64,000 bases of DNA from Chloranthus sessilifolius (Eukaryota > Streptophyta > Magnoliopsida > Chloranthales > Chloranthaceae). A program made the position numbers and the translations under genes. The notes under the pieces are model-generated. The model had not been told where the DNA came from, did not search any database, and worked only from the letters and a program-made list of their open reading frames with translations. The first letter of the stretch is position 1, and the number at the start of each line of letters is the position of its first letter. Location of the stretch: the NCBI GenBank assembly GCA_021018995.1, contig CM037598.1, positions 66,916,671-66,980,670 of the forward strand. The letters run 5' to 3'. Below are positions 23,364 through 38,086 of this stretch, in pieces.

Positions 23364-25560
23364 ATGCAAAAGACCACAAAAATAGAAAAAATACCAATTC
23401 CAAAAATATTGTCCTTTAAAATTCCCAATAAAATCAATGTCGTGATACCCGTCCCATGTGAAGCCAACCCCTTCCCTGTAGAAATACAAGAAGAGGTAGG
23501 AGTCACGAGTCTGGACGAGGAAGGCCAAACCGATGAGCTCCCCAATGAGCTCCTCAAACAATTTACCGATTTTGAGCATGGCCCTACCCCGATTGTCGAA
23601 GAGACGGAGGATGTCAATTTGGGCACCACAGAGGCCCCCAGAATCACCAAAATCAGAACATCGCTATCCCCTGCGGAGAGGAAAGGTATGATAGACTTCC
23701 TTCGGTCATACCAAGACGTCTTCGCATGGTCGAATGAGGACATGCCTGGTTTGGATGCCGATCGGGTTGAGCATGAGTTGCCACTCTACCCCGATGTTAA
23801 GCCGGTGAAACAGAAGCTGAGACGACTCCGACCCGAATGGATGTTGAAGGTGAAGGATGAGGTCATTAAACAGTATGACGCAGGTTTCCTCATGGTATCC
23901 AAGAACCCACAGTGGCTAGCCAATATCGTCCCCGTACCAAAGAAGGATGGAAAGGTTCGAATGTGTATCGACTTCTGAAATCTCAACAAGGCGAGCCCTA
24001 AGGACGATTTCCCACTACCACACATCGATATCTTGGTCGATAACACCGCAAAGCATGGAATGCTCTCATTTATGGATGGATTCTCAGGATATAATCAGAT
24101 AAGGATGGTAGAGGTTGATCACGAGAAGACAACGTTCATTACCCCCTGGGGAACCTTCTGCTACAAAGTAATGCCATTCGGGCTGAAGAATGCTGGGGCA
24201 ACCTGTCAAAGAGCAATGACAGCCCTTTTCCATGACATGATGCACCGAGAGATCAAAGTATACGTCGATGACATGATTGCCAAATCGCCAGAAAGGGAGG
24301 ACCATTTGATAAACCTGCAGAAGCTATTCAAGAGGTTGAGAAAATACAGATTGCGGTTGAATCCCCAGAAATGTGCGTTTGGCGCTATGTCCGGAAAGCT
24401 ATTGGGCTTTATTGTCAGTAGGAGAGGGATCGAGGTCGATCCGACCAAGATCAAGGCTATCACTGAGATGCCGCCACCATCTATAGAGAAGGAAGTCAGA
24501 GGCTTTTTAGGCAGGATCCAGTACATCAGCCGATTCATTGCACAGTTAACTCCGATATGCGCACCAATCTTCAAGCTGCTGAGAAAGGACTCACCAGTTG
24601 AGTGGAATGATGACTATCAGGCTGCATTCGACAAGATTAAAGGTTATCTTCTGAAACCTTCGATATTGGTACCGCCCGTACCTGATAGACCCCTGATAAT
24701 GTACTTGTCCACAACTGAGTTTTCCATGGGCTGTGTGTTAGGACAGCATGATGAGACGGGAAGAAGAGAGCATGCCATCTATTACCTAAGCAGGAAATTT
24801 ACTGATTACGAGACGTGCTATTCTCATCTGGAGAAAGCATGCCTGGCGCTCGTTTAGGCTACTCAGAGACTTCGACACTACCTGCTATCCCAGGCCGTTC
24901 TACTTCTAGCACGGATGGATCCGTTGAAGTACCTATTCGAGAAACCTGCTCTCACTGGCCGAACTGCACGTTGGCAACTACTCCTATCCGAGTTTGACAT
25001 TACTTATGTCACCCAGAAGTCGATTAAGCAAAGGCATGCCGATCATCTTCGAGAACCCTCTGCCGAACTATGAGCCTCTAAGGACCGAATTCCCTGATGA
25101 AGACATTTTGTTCATGACCGACGAGGATACAGAGGAAACGGAGGAGCCCTGGGTAATGCACTTCGATGGGGCATCGCATGTTGAGGGCCAAGGAGTTGGC
25201 GCCATTCTTATCTCACTGAAAGGATCCCATATACCCATCTCAATCAAATTGAACTTCCCATGCACCAACAATATGGCCGAGTATGAGGCCTGTACAGCTG
25301 GTTTACAGGCGGCTCTTGATCTAAATATAACTCACCTTAGGGTCTTTGGAGATACACAGTTAATTATATGCCAAACCAACGGGGATTGGAAGATGAGAAA
25401 CTGATCCCATACCATGAACATCTGGAGGATCTGATAACCTTCTTTGAGGAAGTCACCTTCTCTTATGTGCCACGAGCAAGAAATCGGTTTGCTGATGCCC
25501 TGGCTACCCTGCTGGTCTCTATGGTTGAGATTCCATATGGTGTGGTGATGAAGCCGATCA
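23364..25560 (+). pseudogene. Element B reverse transcriptase and RNase H
   Basis: The leader part runs from 23364 to the RT start near 23640. RT blocks include VPKKDGKVRMCIDF (about 23935), MDGFSGYNQI (24072), MPFGLKNAGATCQ (24170) and the catalytic YVDDMIAKS (about 24259). Stops are TGA at 23976 and TAG at 24855 (Trp position). RNase H is read in another frame from about 25050 to 25390 (first Asp in MHFDGA) and returns to the original frame after that, so two frameshifts roughly compensate. Chain-ending lesions are few, suggesting a fairly young copy. Confidence 0.87.
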
Positions 25561-26885
25561 TGATAGAGCAGAGGAACGAACCGGCTTTCTATCACCTGAT
25601 CGAAGGATGTACGAAGATAGAGGACCAACCACCCTGGTTCTCAGACATCAAGAATTTCCTCGAGACCCGAACTGTCCCGGAAGGAACATCAAAGGTAGAC
25701 AAACGCACCATCCAGCGATTGGTAACAAACTACGTCATCTGCAGCGATCTTCTGTATAGATGGTCTCACGACAATATTCTGCTCCGATGCCTAACCCAGA
25801 AAGAAGCGGTTGAGATCATGAAGGAGATTCATGAAGGGGTCTATAGAGCCCACGTCAACGGTCACATGCTTGCTAAGAAAATTCTAAGGCAAGGATACTT
25901 TTGGACTACTTTGGAGACTGACTGCTGCAAGCACGTACAGAAGTTCTATAAATGCCAAGAGCACTCCAGCTTAATACACGCTCCGGCCGTTGACTTGCAC
26001 AGAATGACCACTCCTTGGCCGTTTGCCACCTGGGGTTTCGACGTCATCGGCAAGATCAATCCTAAGGCTTCCAATGGACATCAATTCATCCTCATCGCTG
26101 TGGAATACTTTACAAAATGGGTAGAGGCGGCCTCCTATACGAGCATTAAGGCTAGTCATGTTGAGAAGTTCATCAAGAACAACATCATTTGCAGATTCGG
26201 CGTACCCAAAGATATCATCACTGATAATGGCACTAATTTCGCTAATAGGCGCATCCGGGCCTTGTGTGAGCGGTTCAAGATCAAGCATCATCGTTCATCC
26301 CCGTACAGGCCTTAGACGAATGGAGCAGTAGAGGCAACCAACAAAACTCTGATCTGCATCCTGGAGAAGATGGTAGTTACTTACAGAGATTGGAGTGAGC
26401 AGTTACCCTTCGCACTTTGGGCCTATAGAACGTCTATCCGCACCACAACAGGGGCAACACCATTCTCCCTTGTGTATGGGACCGAGGTCGTGCTACCCGT
26501 TGAGGTCGAGGTACCGTCACTCCATATCCTTTTAGAATCCCATCTACCTGAAGCTGAGAGGGAAAGAGCCCATTTTGAACAGCTAGACCTAATTGACAAG
26601 AAAAGACTCCTAGCCTTGTGCCACACTCAGGTCTATCAGAGGAGAATTGCACGTTCTTACAATAAGCGCGTCCGCGGCCGAGATCTGAAGGTAGGAGACA
26701 CTGTACTGAAGAAAATTTTTCCGTCTCTCCACGTCGATCCGATAGGGAAGTTTAGGCCAAATTGGGAAGGACCCTACGTTGTCCGAGAGGTTATGCTAGG
26801 ATACGCCGTTCGCCTAGCCACCATGGACGGAGACCACTTTCCTGAGCCCATCAACGCTGGATACCTCCGTAAGTTCTACTCATAG
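25561..26885 (+). pseudogene. Element B integrase
   Basis: HHCC zinc-binding residues lie in HEGVYRAHVNGH (about 25828) and CCKHVQKFYKCQ (25924). Catalytic residues: Asp in GFDVIGKI (26036), Asp in ITDNGTNFA (26218), Glu in AVEATNKT (26328). One nonsense codon, TAG at 26313-26315, sits between the last two, in the conserved PQ-type loop. The GATPFSLVYGTE block (26452) and a C-terminal GPYVVREV block (26770) complete the protein. The stop is TAG at 26883-26885. This is the best preserved integrase in the window. Confidence 0.9.
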
Positions 26886-28560
26886 GTCTTGGGACAAGGT
26901 GAGTTTTGATAAAAGTAGATGCGTGACCGCTTAAGGGCTCCATAAAAGAGGCCATCATTTCAAAGTCAAGTGGCCTAAAAGAATATTCCCTAAAAACCTT
27001 CACCCCTTTTTGCTACACACCTCTGGCCAACAACCATTTCTTTCATATACCCACCCAAAATTCCAAAAAAAAAGAAGACAAAAGAAAAGGGAGGAATAAT
27101 CCAAACCAAAAGAAGAAGAAGAAGGCGCCCCCTAAAAAAAAAAAAAAAAAAAAAAAAACACCCCAAAAAAAATGAATGATGACTGGGGGGCATAAAAAGC
27201 CTTTGGGAAGAAAAAGGAGTCCCCGAATCTAGAAATCACTCCAAACTTATAACCAAATCCCCAGAAAAACCCAACCTGTTTGAACCCCAACCACATTACA
27301 ACCCAGAAGAAAGCCCTCTTTAAGGTCCACAAGCGGTTATAACATCTACTGCATCAGAACAAGCCGAGTTAACAAACCACACAGAACTTCATTCAGCCGG
27401 CTATGACGGAATCGACGCCCATGTCGTGGTTTTCTGGTTCTTGAAAGAAAAAAAAGAAAAAAAAAGAAGAAGAAAATTAATTTGATTTCAAAGCAAGACG
27501 GACGTTGTGAAAACCCGAAAGGGCGCCACGGGTAAAAACAGTGAACTCACGCGGACCAGGTGAAAACCTGAAAGGGCACCTGGGGTAAGAGAGCGAACCC
27601 ATGGACGTGGTGAAAACCCGAAAGGGCGCTACGAGTAAAAACAGGGATGACAGGCATGGAAAAAACCCGGCTTGGGCGCTATGAGCAAAAAATGTCAAGA
27701 AAAGAGAGATTAGGAGAAGATCTGTCCTAGCCTGCCTGCTTTTGTTTGGACCCCTTGAGCCTCTTCTCCTCTTTACTGGGCCACTCATGTGAAAATTGGA
27801 TCAGATCCCGATCAAGTATTTCGTCTCTATCGCGGCGTCTGACGGATGACCAAAGGAAAAGACAGAAGGCTAGACCAATCCCGGGGAAGCTGACCTTCCC
27901 ACGTTTAAAGAAAAAACCTGCATCTCACGAACAGGGTTCAGCCATGCTCAAAAAAGGGACCCGCTGGTTTGGCCTTGTGGTTACCGGCAACAAAAGAAAA
28001 GAAAATTCCAAAAAAGATAATAGATTTCCCTTTCCCATAAAAAGCCCCACACTGTGGAGGAGAAAATTTTTAAAAAAGATAATAGATTTCCCTTTCCCAT
28101 AAAAAGCCCCCACACTGTGGAGGAGAAAATTTCAAAAAAAGAAAATAGATTTCCCTTTCCCATAAAAAGCCCCCACATGTGGAGGAGAAAATTTCAAAAA
28201 AGAAAATAGGTTTCCCTTTCCCATAAAAAACCCCCACTTTGCGAAAGAGAAAATCTCCATAAAAAGTTTTACATTGCGGAACTAAAAAAAATAAAATAAT
28301 AAAAACACGAAAAATATATGTATGTATAGATTTCATTCCTTACAGTGTTGCCTGTAGAGTGTCACGTCCTGAAAAGATAATGACATGACACACTTTCTAT
28401 TTTGTTGCTTTCTTTACAAAAAAAAAAAAAAACAAAAACCAAAATGTATATATCTGTATATATATGACAAAAAAAAAGAGAGAAGAAAAAATAAGCCAAA
28501 AAGAGATCTCTGTTAGGGGGCATTCCTCCCCCCGTGTATATGATCTATGATATGTGCAAG
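26886..28560 (+). other. Non-coding region after B integrase, with two small repeat arrays
   Basis: Contains a poly-A tract (27140-27162) and four related units at about 27506-27690, each with GTGAAAACCCGAAAGGGCGC or a variant. It also has four tandem units of about 62 bases at 28007-28250 containing ATAGATTTCCCTTTCCCATA. The GAAAACCCGAAAGGG-type units also occur, reversed, in D at 40505-40645. No gene is supported. Confidence 0.65.
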
Positions 28561-28566
28561 AACAGG

Positions 28567-28809
28567 TCAAGGGCAAGGAGCACGCTTCAAAGCACTGATC
28601 TCTATAAGGAGAGAGTCCTCACGGGCATTTCGATCAGACAACCATCTACCATGAAGACTCTTCTGCCGTCTCCGTGAAGCGTCAACTGTACTGCGAGATT
28701 CAGTCAAAAGCCCAATCAATCGAAGAACCTCACTCTCAGCCGTAGCAGCTCTCACCTTCGCAATCTCGGCTCTGGCCCTGTGTATGCCCCATATCAAGGC
28801 TCGGACCAT
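28567..28809 (-). pseudogene. Remnant of the antisense accessory gene in B (DUF7745-like C-terminus)
   Basis: This minus-strand fragment matches the C-terminal coiled coil of D's accessory gene (39670-39849): both have ETAESEVLRL-like or ATAESEVLRL blocks, then KSLHGRWL and an EISALK block. The rest of the gene is missing in B, whose tail between integrase and LTR is only 3.8 kb against about 10 kb in D. Confidence 0.72.
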
Positions 28810-30708
28810 CGGTTAAGCCCACGTATCAGCAGGCAAAGGTGCACGCATCTCCAAATGACCCTTTGAGTTTCCTTCAATTGGCCCAAAGGGACCGTGCTAC
28901 AACAAACGGATCCAGATCCGTAGGTGCCCACCTAATGCGCCCACAAAATCAAAAAAAGAGAAAAAAAATAAAAGAGAAAGAAAAATAAAAGAGAAAGAAA
29001 AATAAAAAAAATACAACACTGGTTCTCACAAGAGCATCGCAACGTCTGTTTGCCCCACCCCGAGAGCCGTGTTAAATCAATTCGAAATGATCGGGTTCAC
29101 CCGAAAGTTCTCGAACCCCGTTTCATGTAGGGACACTTTGTACCTGATCCGGCAGGCAAATGAATTTCATTCATCACCGGGAGCATACACTTAGCCCCAG
29201 ATCTCCCCCAGCAGAAGTCAAGGCTTGATCCGGCAGGCAAACCAAGAACCCATCACCGGAATGCACACGTCCCTAAGGTATATGAACATGGCAAGTTGAT
29301 TCGCCTAAGGATACGTGCAAAAATAATGGTAGTTTGAGCGTGCCCAGGGTCTCCATCTGACATGAAAGAAAAAAGAAAGAGAAAAGAGAAAAAGAAAAAA
29401 AAAAAAAAGAAGAAAGAAAAGGAGAAGAAATAACAACTTGTTGCTGCTTAGTGAAAACCCTGAGTGGGTTGACCCCACCTTCCGGCATTCACTTTGGTCA
29501 TCCACCTTCGGATCTCTGTTGACCAGGAGTGCCCCCGACTTTAGACCATTCGAAAAGTCTATTGTCAGTCGAAACTAACCAGTCAAAAATTAAATTACAA
29601 CCAACCAAACTATGTGCGAACATACAGACCAAATGACTCTTTTCCCTTTTTATTTCCTTTTACACGGGCTTAAAACCTGTATAGGCACGGTGTCCCTGTT
29701 GAATGTACGCACTTGCGTCTGGGTATCGGCAGGATGGTCATTTGTCCTCGTAAATTGTACCTTAGGGTCGAGGCTTCTGTTCGCGCCTATTTGCTGCTTA
29801 TCGCCCCTGATGGGTGTCTGTCTGTGCATAGTTAGTAAGATGTGATTTCATTAGGGATGGAGGCTAGAATTGGCCATCTCTTTCGAGGGATGATTGGTCC
29901 TAGCCCGATCTTTTCAGCTTTGTCTCGAGTTAAAGCACTCCGGTCTGTGTTAATCAGGAGCACCTCATCACTGGAACGAGCACATCCCCCAGGTGCACCT
30001 ATCCCTGACAAAGCGCACGCATTCTTAAAGCGTATCAATTGACATTTGATCCACTTAAAGAGTTGTGCAAAAATAAAGTTGTCAGAGGTCATCGAGCTCT
30101 GCTTAGAGGCCTCAAAACAAAAGAAAATTTAGAAAATGACACAAGAAAAATTACTCGAAAAATGGGCATGCATTCCCAAGAGGTGCTGTGACATCAATAT
30201 TCGCTCCACTCGGGTCAATTATGCTAAAGCAACCTCGAGATTGATGGGTTCACCCAGAAACTTTGAGCCTTACCTAGGTAAGGGCACCTGTGCCCAATCC
30301 AATGGAGCTGTCGATATTCCATAGGATTGGACAGCTTGAAAACCTTTCGCTTTGTATGCTTCGCATCAATTCCGAAGCATAGATCGATCATCCCGTTTCA
30401 TGGAGCTGTTTGGTTCAGATTAATACTCAAACATCACAAATCTATAATTTCCCTCAGGAAGTGGATGATATCCTGGCTAGCGGGATTACACTTTTTGTGA
30501 TCATCGAAGTTATGCCCAGTAATGTCGCAATGCGCTTGGGGACTATTAGCTTTGAGGTACGGACGATATCCCGAAATGAGAGGGCTTACGTACACTCACC
30601 ATCACCATGAATGTTTGAGAATTGAGTTGAACCAGGCGAACCCATCAAACGTGCCTTGGACCTCTTCGGATGTCTCTTGTCTTTGACATCCGATCATTAG
30701 TGATCGAA
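28810..30708 (+). other. Non-coding 3' region of B
   Basis: No gene recognised. The stretch 29640-29830 matches D's 1450-1640 in reverse complement, and 30640-30708 matches D's 704-760. A-rich stretches at 28930-29010 and 29370-29430 are low-complexity. Confidence 0.6.
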
Positions 30709-30725
30709 TACCAAAGAGGGGCATC
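30709..30725 (+). other. Polypurine tract of B
   Basis: ACCAAAGAGGGGCATC directly precedes the 3' LTR start at 30726, and D has nearly the same tract next to its LTR. It is the presumed plus-strand DNA primer. Confidence 0.7.
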
Positions 30726-32411
<1,686 letters not shown>

Positions 32412-32489
32412 ATACCCCACCTATCTAAAGGTTGTTCGCACCCATCAACATCTAACGAAGTGAATGTTCTATCCACCCTCTGTTCGACA

Positions 32490-32650
32490 GGACCCCGACC
32501 TATCGCAAGCAGCTAACCCAGCCTATCGAATGCCTGTTTATTATGTTCGATAGGGTGGGTTAAACCTATCGAGAGCATTTAACTGCCTGCCCCATACTTG
32601 TTCGACTTCGATAGGAAGCCTTAACCTGTCGATACTCTACACTTATCCTA
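32490..32650. repeat. Second TCGATAGG array of A, right half
   Basis: About eight CCTATCG, CCTGTCGA or TCGATAGG sites in 160 bases, continuing the array at 14565-14705 beyond element B. It stands before a TAAATATAGG TATA-like site (32771-32780) and the last ORF of A. Confidence 0.82.
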
Positions 32651-32970
32651 TCAAAATTGACTTTCCTCCCCTCACTCCTTCCATGCTTACTGTGCAGTTG
32701 CGCTGCGCAGAAATTTTACCACGTGTACCATGTACATGTGCGCACAGCACGAGCCTTAAACTCCCCGCGCTAAATATAGGCTGCCAGTTAATGCACATTT
32801 TTCGTTCCCCATGCTGATTGTTCGAATTCACCATTCATTCCTAGTCATCAACGGCGACAATATTGAATGCACCGTTTCATATTCCCTCACACTTCCACCT
32901 TAAATAGATGCAGATAGCTCGACTTCAGCCCATCCCTTCCCTTCTACCCTCTACCCTCCTCCTCATAGCT

Positions 32971-33207
32971 ATGGCAGATGGCAAGCTCACTCTCACCCCT
33001 ACCCAACTCTCCCTCTTTTGGCTGGAGCCATTACCGCCCAAGGAACCAGACCCGTTACAGTTCCTTTGGGATGAATATGAGGAGGTCCAGCGGATCCTCG
33101 CTAAGGAGAAAAAGGACAAAGTTAGGAAGGAGAAGAAGAAGCTGAAGACCGCGCCACCGGTGTCTCCACCACCATCCTCCTCCATCAACCATCCCCATGC
33201 CCCCTAA
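32971..33207 (+). CDS. Short ORF in the third-gene position of A, unknown function
   Basis: An ATG at 32971 opens 78 codons after the second motif array and a TATA-like site, the position of C's large third ORF. The product has an acidic/aromatic middle (WDEYEEVQRI), a strongly basic Lys-rich stretch and a Pro/Ser-rich end. No relation to C's protein is visible. It may be a truncated remnant or a small protein of its own. No membrane segment is seen, so it gives no support for an envelope-like role. Confidence 0.4.
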   Translation: MADGKLTLTPTQLSLFWLEPLPPKEPDPLQFLWDEYEEVQRILAKEKKDKVRKEKKKLKTAPPVSPPPSSSINHPHAP

Positions 33208-35097
33208 CCTTCTTCTTTTTCCTTTTCTTCCTCCCTACTTGGCTTACAGTTCCTCTTCCACCGATGCAGGCCGAGGATTTCCCTGAGCCAGGGGGGCGAT
33301 TTTTCTTGCACTGTCTGCGATATTTTTTCCACCGGCCTACTTTTCACATCTAATCTACTTGCACATTGTAATCATGTAATTTGTCTCTGTTAATAATAAT
33401 TTTGTTTCTTACTAGCTTCTGTTTTTGCGCTGTCAAATAATAATAAAAAAAAAAAAACATAATGCTCCACCCCATATGATGGAAATAGTGAGGACACTAT
33501 TTAGTTTAGGTTTGGGGGTATGGCATGTATGTATGCCAATAAATTAGTAACTTTTAGTACAGCTAGGCTAAAAGGAAGTGTTTGGAATTACTTAGAGTAA
33601 ATTCTCACTGGAATTTTTGTAAAAAGAGGATATTAAGAAAACAACTTTTTAAAACTGAAAAGAGCTGTAGTTTTAACATTTTTTTCATAAGGCAAATGTC
33701 AACAATTTGTGAAAAATAATTTCTGATGTGCAGTAAACCTGAAATGAGAGAAAATTGTGAAGACACAACCCCTAAAAATGAGATGGAAGGCCATACCCAA
33801 TGAGATTTGGGCCTTAAAAAGTTTTCTTGAAGAGTGCCTTGGCAATTTTTCTGCTCTTTAGACTGATTGGATCTAATTCTAATCTCTAGAAGTTAGACAA
33901 TTCCAAATTGAAACAGCTTGACAGCACTCATGACATTAAGGACATGAAGTAAGGCCATCCCTTGGTCAGTTTGAGCTTAAAATGTCCCACCTTTGAACTG
34001 CCCTTGATACACACCACTTGAGCCTTAAAAATCCCAACTTTCTTTGAGGAAAACCAAAAATGTTAACCCAAAACCTTTGGACTTATTTAAGTTCACCCCC
34101 AATCTGAGAAATCAGGAAGAGGAAGGAGAAGTGAAATTAGAGGAAGATGTTAAATCTGGTTGAAAGAAGGGAGAACACATTCTGTGGTGTTGTGGTATTC
34201 CATATATATATATATATATATATAAAAGAATGAGAAAGAGAAGTCATTTCATTGAAAGATTGAAATGAGGATTAGAAACTGATCACCTCAAATCTGAAAG
34301 TTCAAGAAGTAAATGGAATTGTGCTGAAATGAAGAAGGTTGAGTTGTAAATCACCTCCTTACCTTGTTGATTTTTCAAATTTGAATCCCATTTTACTCCT
34401 TTATTCTTTTACCAATTTCACCCCGAAGCCACATTACAACCAAATAAAAAGACTTTACTGATCTGAAATGGATTGAGCTGTCATGTGGAGATGAGAATTT
34501 GTCTAATCTATGGTGAAAAGAGTTAGAAAATTTCAGAAATTAGAGCAATGCCTATGCTCATGCTTACAACCCTATTTGAGGACTGTAACTGCTCTTGAGC
34601 TGTGTGAAATTCTACACCCTTCATTGTTGTTGTGAGTAATAGCCCTGGTAAGACTTGGGCCTGAAATCCAATTTGATGGGGGTAGTATCAAAACAGAATT
34701 CTCAAGTGAAGGGTGAGCTATGCATCAATCCTTAGACACAATACCTTGACATGAACCAATTGATGATGAAGGAATTACTACAAAAATTCAAGTTTTAAGT
34801 TGGTGATTTTTTCTGCTGAAAACCCTCTAGAACTGAAAAGACATGATGAGAATTTATTCTAGTTTACTAAAACTCTGTTTAGCAGGATGTACTACTATTA
34901 ACTAACCTTATTGGGGAAGTTTGTGGGTACCTTCACTGAAAACCCTCAGGAGACTTCACTCCTCCACTAGGGATAACCTAGGGGTTTAAAAGGCTTGGTG
35001 CATATGCGAAATGCACCCGTGCTCCCTACGAAAGTGGCATTTTTACTTTCTTTTAATTCTCCTTTGCTCAGGCACTAGCAAAGCTTAGGTTTGGGCG
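33208..35097 (+). other. Conserved 3' non-coding tract of A
   Basis: No gene. A purine-rich TTTAGGTTTGGGGGTATGGC lies at 33506-33525, and C has TTTGGTTTGGGGGTATGGCA at 55224-55243. A (TA)n run is at 34202-34224. The last 175 bases (34921-35097) are strikingly similar to C 56583-56755 and end in the polypurine tract AGGTTTGGGCG (35087-35097). Confidence 0.65.
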
Positions 35098-37111
35098 TGT
35101 GCCAAGTGCATTTTGTAGACAGTAATAAAAGAAGGTACTAATGCAGAAAACCACTCAAGAATGCCCAAAAATGAGCTATCTCTCAGCACAGGACAAACCT
35201 AGCAACAACACACCAGAGGGAAGCACATCACTGGACCCTTGGAGTGCGTGGCTACAGCAGGGCAAGGCGAAGGAAGTGAAAACAGGCTGAGAATGTCCTA
35301 TCAATTGGTCACCTGAAGACGTCGATAGGAGTTGAAAGCAAAAAAAAAAGAAGAATTCGTGCAGTTGAAGAGGTCTTCGATAGGATCTGAAGGAAGAAGA
35401 AGGATGAATTCATGTGGATTAAGGAGTTTGATAGGATCTCAGAACCTATCGAGCAGCTGAAAGGAAAGAAGAAACAATCCTATCAAAAATCTGCTTGAAG
35501 AGTCAACAGAACCTATCGAAGGGTGATTGAGCCTTTCGATAAGACTGAAAGCAAACCTATCGAAATGGCGGAATGAAAAGCAGAACCTGTCGAAATGGCT
35601 TTCCAACCTGTCGAAGAGCTTCTCTAACCTGTCGAATACTCCAAACCAAGGACTGTGAAGACTGGAACTCTAAGCGAAGATTCATCCTATCGAAACCTAT
35701 CGAACGGATCTGAGAACCTAGCGAAAGGACCAAAATGCTCGATTCCAACCTGTCGAAATCTTCCTGAACCTACCAAAATCGTGTGCAGAACTTCTCAGAA
35801 ATTCAGCTGAGCACACGCTGTACTTCAGTGACCCGCTACACGCGGCACTTAGTGACAGACATGACAGCTCCAGAAGATGCCCTAGAAAGCCCTAACAGAC
35901 CCACATGTTTTAACAGAACTCTAACAAACTCTGACGACCTTTTAGAAGGAATTTTTGGCAAGAAAAATAGAGGAGAAATCTATATATAAAGATCCCCAAT
36001 TGCCATTGGGGGAGATCGAGATCTGAGCTAAAATTCTGGAGATTAGCGCCCGCAGAGCAATTCCATTTCCCTCCTTTAGCCCAACCATGGTTGCCTAAGT
36101 CCCTTGGAGTAGCGAGGAGCGAAGTTAGATCTTTAATTGGGTGAAGTTAAGAGTGCTACTGTAGGTTCCTAGCTGCACAGACTACAGATATGAGAGTATT
36201 TCCATTGTAAAGTGACCTTGTTTGTAATGATAATGCTATTTTTAATGCTTTAATTAGATTTAAATTTCCTTTGGTTCCATTGGGTGATCGATCGGATTTG
36301 TGTAGAGGAGTTGTAGATCAGCTCACCCACTTAACTGGTAGACCTCTTGGATACCATCTGATCTCCCTGGATCTGATGCTCCTGTGATTCCTTGAGTCTG
36401 TGACCTAGGAATTGCAGCATCTGTAGTGGTTTTAATTGTTCTAATTGAGGCTCTGGCTTTGTAGGAGAACCCTAGGATGGTCTGTGACCATTAAAGTGGA
36501 CAGATCATAACCTTAAGATAAATCTAAGCTCAGGCCTCAATTGGATTCATCTGCTGTAATCCATGGATTCGATAAAGTCTATAGGATGGTTTGTGACCAT
36601 TAAAGTGGATAGATCATAGCCTTAAGACCAGGTGGATCCTGTGATTTGGAGTGGAACTTCTACCCTGCAGCTGTGCTTATAGCCAGCGAGGGAATTGTGT
36701 GCTCTGAACCTCTGTAGCATGATTAATTGAATCTGATTTCAGTGAAAACCAACCTCCAAGCTACTCTTCTCCATTTTTTACTTTTTACCCCCTTTCCCCC
36801 GCAAGATCTAAGCTCCTAAACTCGATCCAATTAAGTTTATGTTTAATTGTAGCTTAGTTTAAGTGACAATCCATTCCAAACTTCTCCCTATCTTTTAGCT
36901 AAATTAGTAATAGTTAGGGTGCCAGATCTGACACAGATATGGAGATTTGTCATATTTCTAAACAACCTCCCTGTGGACATTCCCTTACTCACCTTTCTTT
37001 TAAAGCTTGCTACAACAGATCTTGAATACTTGCAGGTCTGAATGAGTGTGTCTGCCTAGTTTTATTGTTGATTTTAGACCCCATTTGAGGGTAGGCGAAC
37101 ACACCCCAACA
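35098..37111 (+). repeat. Element A 3' LTR
   Basis: Begins TGTGCCAAGTGCATTTTG directly after the purine tract. Compared with the 5' LTR it lacks most of the first 85 bases, then follows it closely. It holds the TCGATAGG array (35300-35780), the TATA box TATATATAAA (35981-35990) and the two stem-loops (36477-36508, 36586-36617), and ends CCCCAACA at 37111. Confidence 0.87.
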
Positions 37112-37721
37112 GCCCCCTTTGGTATTGGTCCTTCGAGTGAGGGCTCGTCGGGTGCTGGTCCGTCGGGGACCTCTCACACTGGTATCCCTGGTGGTGATCC
37201 GTCCGTAGTCTATGGGACCTTTTGGCACCTCGACGATAGCTTCCTCTCGAGCCTCTGCGCTGATGTAGATCGACAGGCATGGCTCTCTACCAAAGCGGCC
37301 CGCGTTCCCCCTCCTGAGGTGGTCCCAGGTGTAAGTCTTCTGATGACCCAGTCTCCCTCCATTTCGATTTCCTTCTACACACACTTTAGGATTATCTTGA
37401 CAACTGATATTGCATCGTTCTAAACGTAGGACTTCAACTCGGCCATGGAATACGCGACATATCTTCGCCACCTGGCGGAGTTTAGGGAGGTAGAGACGGT
37501 GAGTACCTTGCTATTCTTTTCCTCTTTATTTTCCTTGTCATCATTTTCCCCTTAACTGATCCTGACTCCTGACCTTGGTTTGTGCCTTGCAAGGTGCTCG
37601 TGCTAAGGAGTCGCGCTCCTTACTCAGTAGGATCTCGCAGGCGTGGTCTAGGATGGGGGACATGCAGACTTTTCAGAGTTCTCACCGCCGTAAGAAGTCA
37701 AAGGGTGCAAACCAGGGATAG
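37112..37721 (+). pseudogene. PMD gene of D, exons 5 (rest) to 7 (3' part)
   Basis: Continues the gene broken by A at 6603. The exon part 37112-37330 is Gly/Ser/Pro-rich, then has the block YGTFWHLDDSFL; its donor is GTAAGT. The next exon is 37430-37498 (donor GTGAGT) and the last is about 37594-37721, ending TAG. The last acceptor needs a one-base adjustment to keep phase, which may be decay. The tail is basic (HRRKKSKG). Apart from the insertion, this part has no stop codon. Confidence 0.68.
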
Positions 37722-38086
37722 GCCTTTTGTTTTTTTTTGAAAAAAGACTCAGTACTTTTGGAATTTGGATCTGTTTAAACAATTTGAGGGATGGTTGATG
37801 TGATACTTTGAAAATGAATTATTATTATTATTTTTGGAAGATAGTTCCACTTTGATTTTATGCTTTGATTTTATTTGTATCAGATCCATTTCTCTGCAGG
37901 ATGTGTTTGCCCAAAAATGCTCTCAGAAAGTGACCCCTTGGGTTCCATACCTTGATGTAGGATCAGTCCTGCACATAAACAAAACAAAGGCCCAGTTGTT
38001 AAATGACCAGGGTGTGTGAAATAAACAAAAGGGGTGCAAGTCTCCCAGCTAGATCCCGAAATGTCTTAAGAGGGGGGCCGGGAGTG

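Noticed and set aside
28070..28336. Minus-strand frames with repeated GFLWEREIY peptide
   Set aside because: Translation of a 62-base tandem array; no homologue and no start context.
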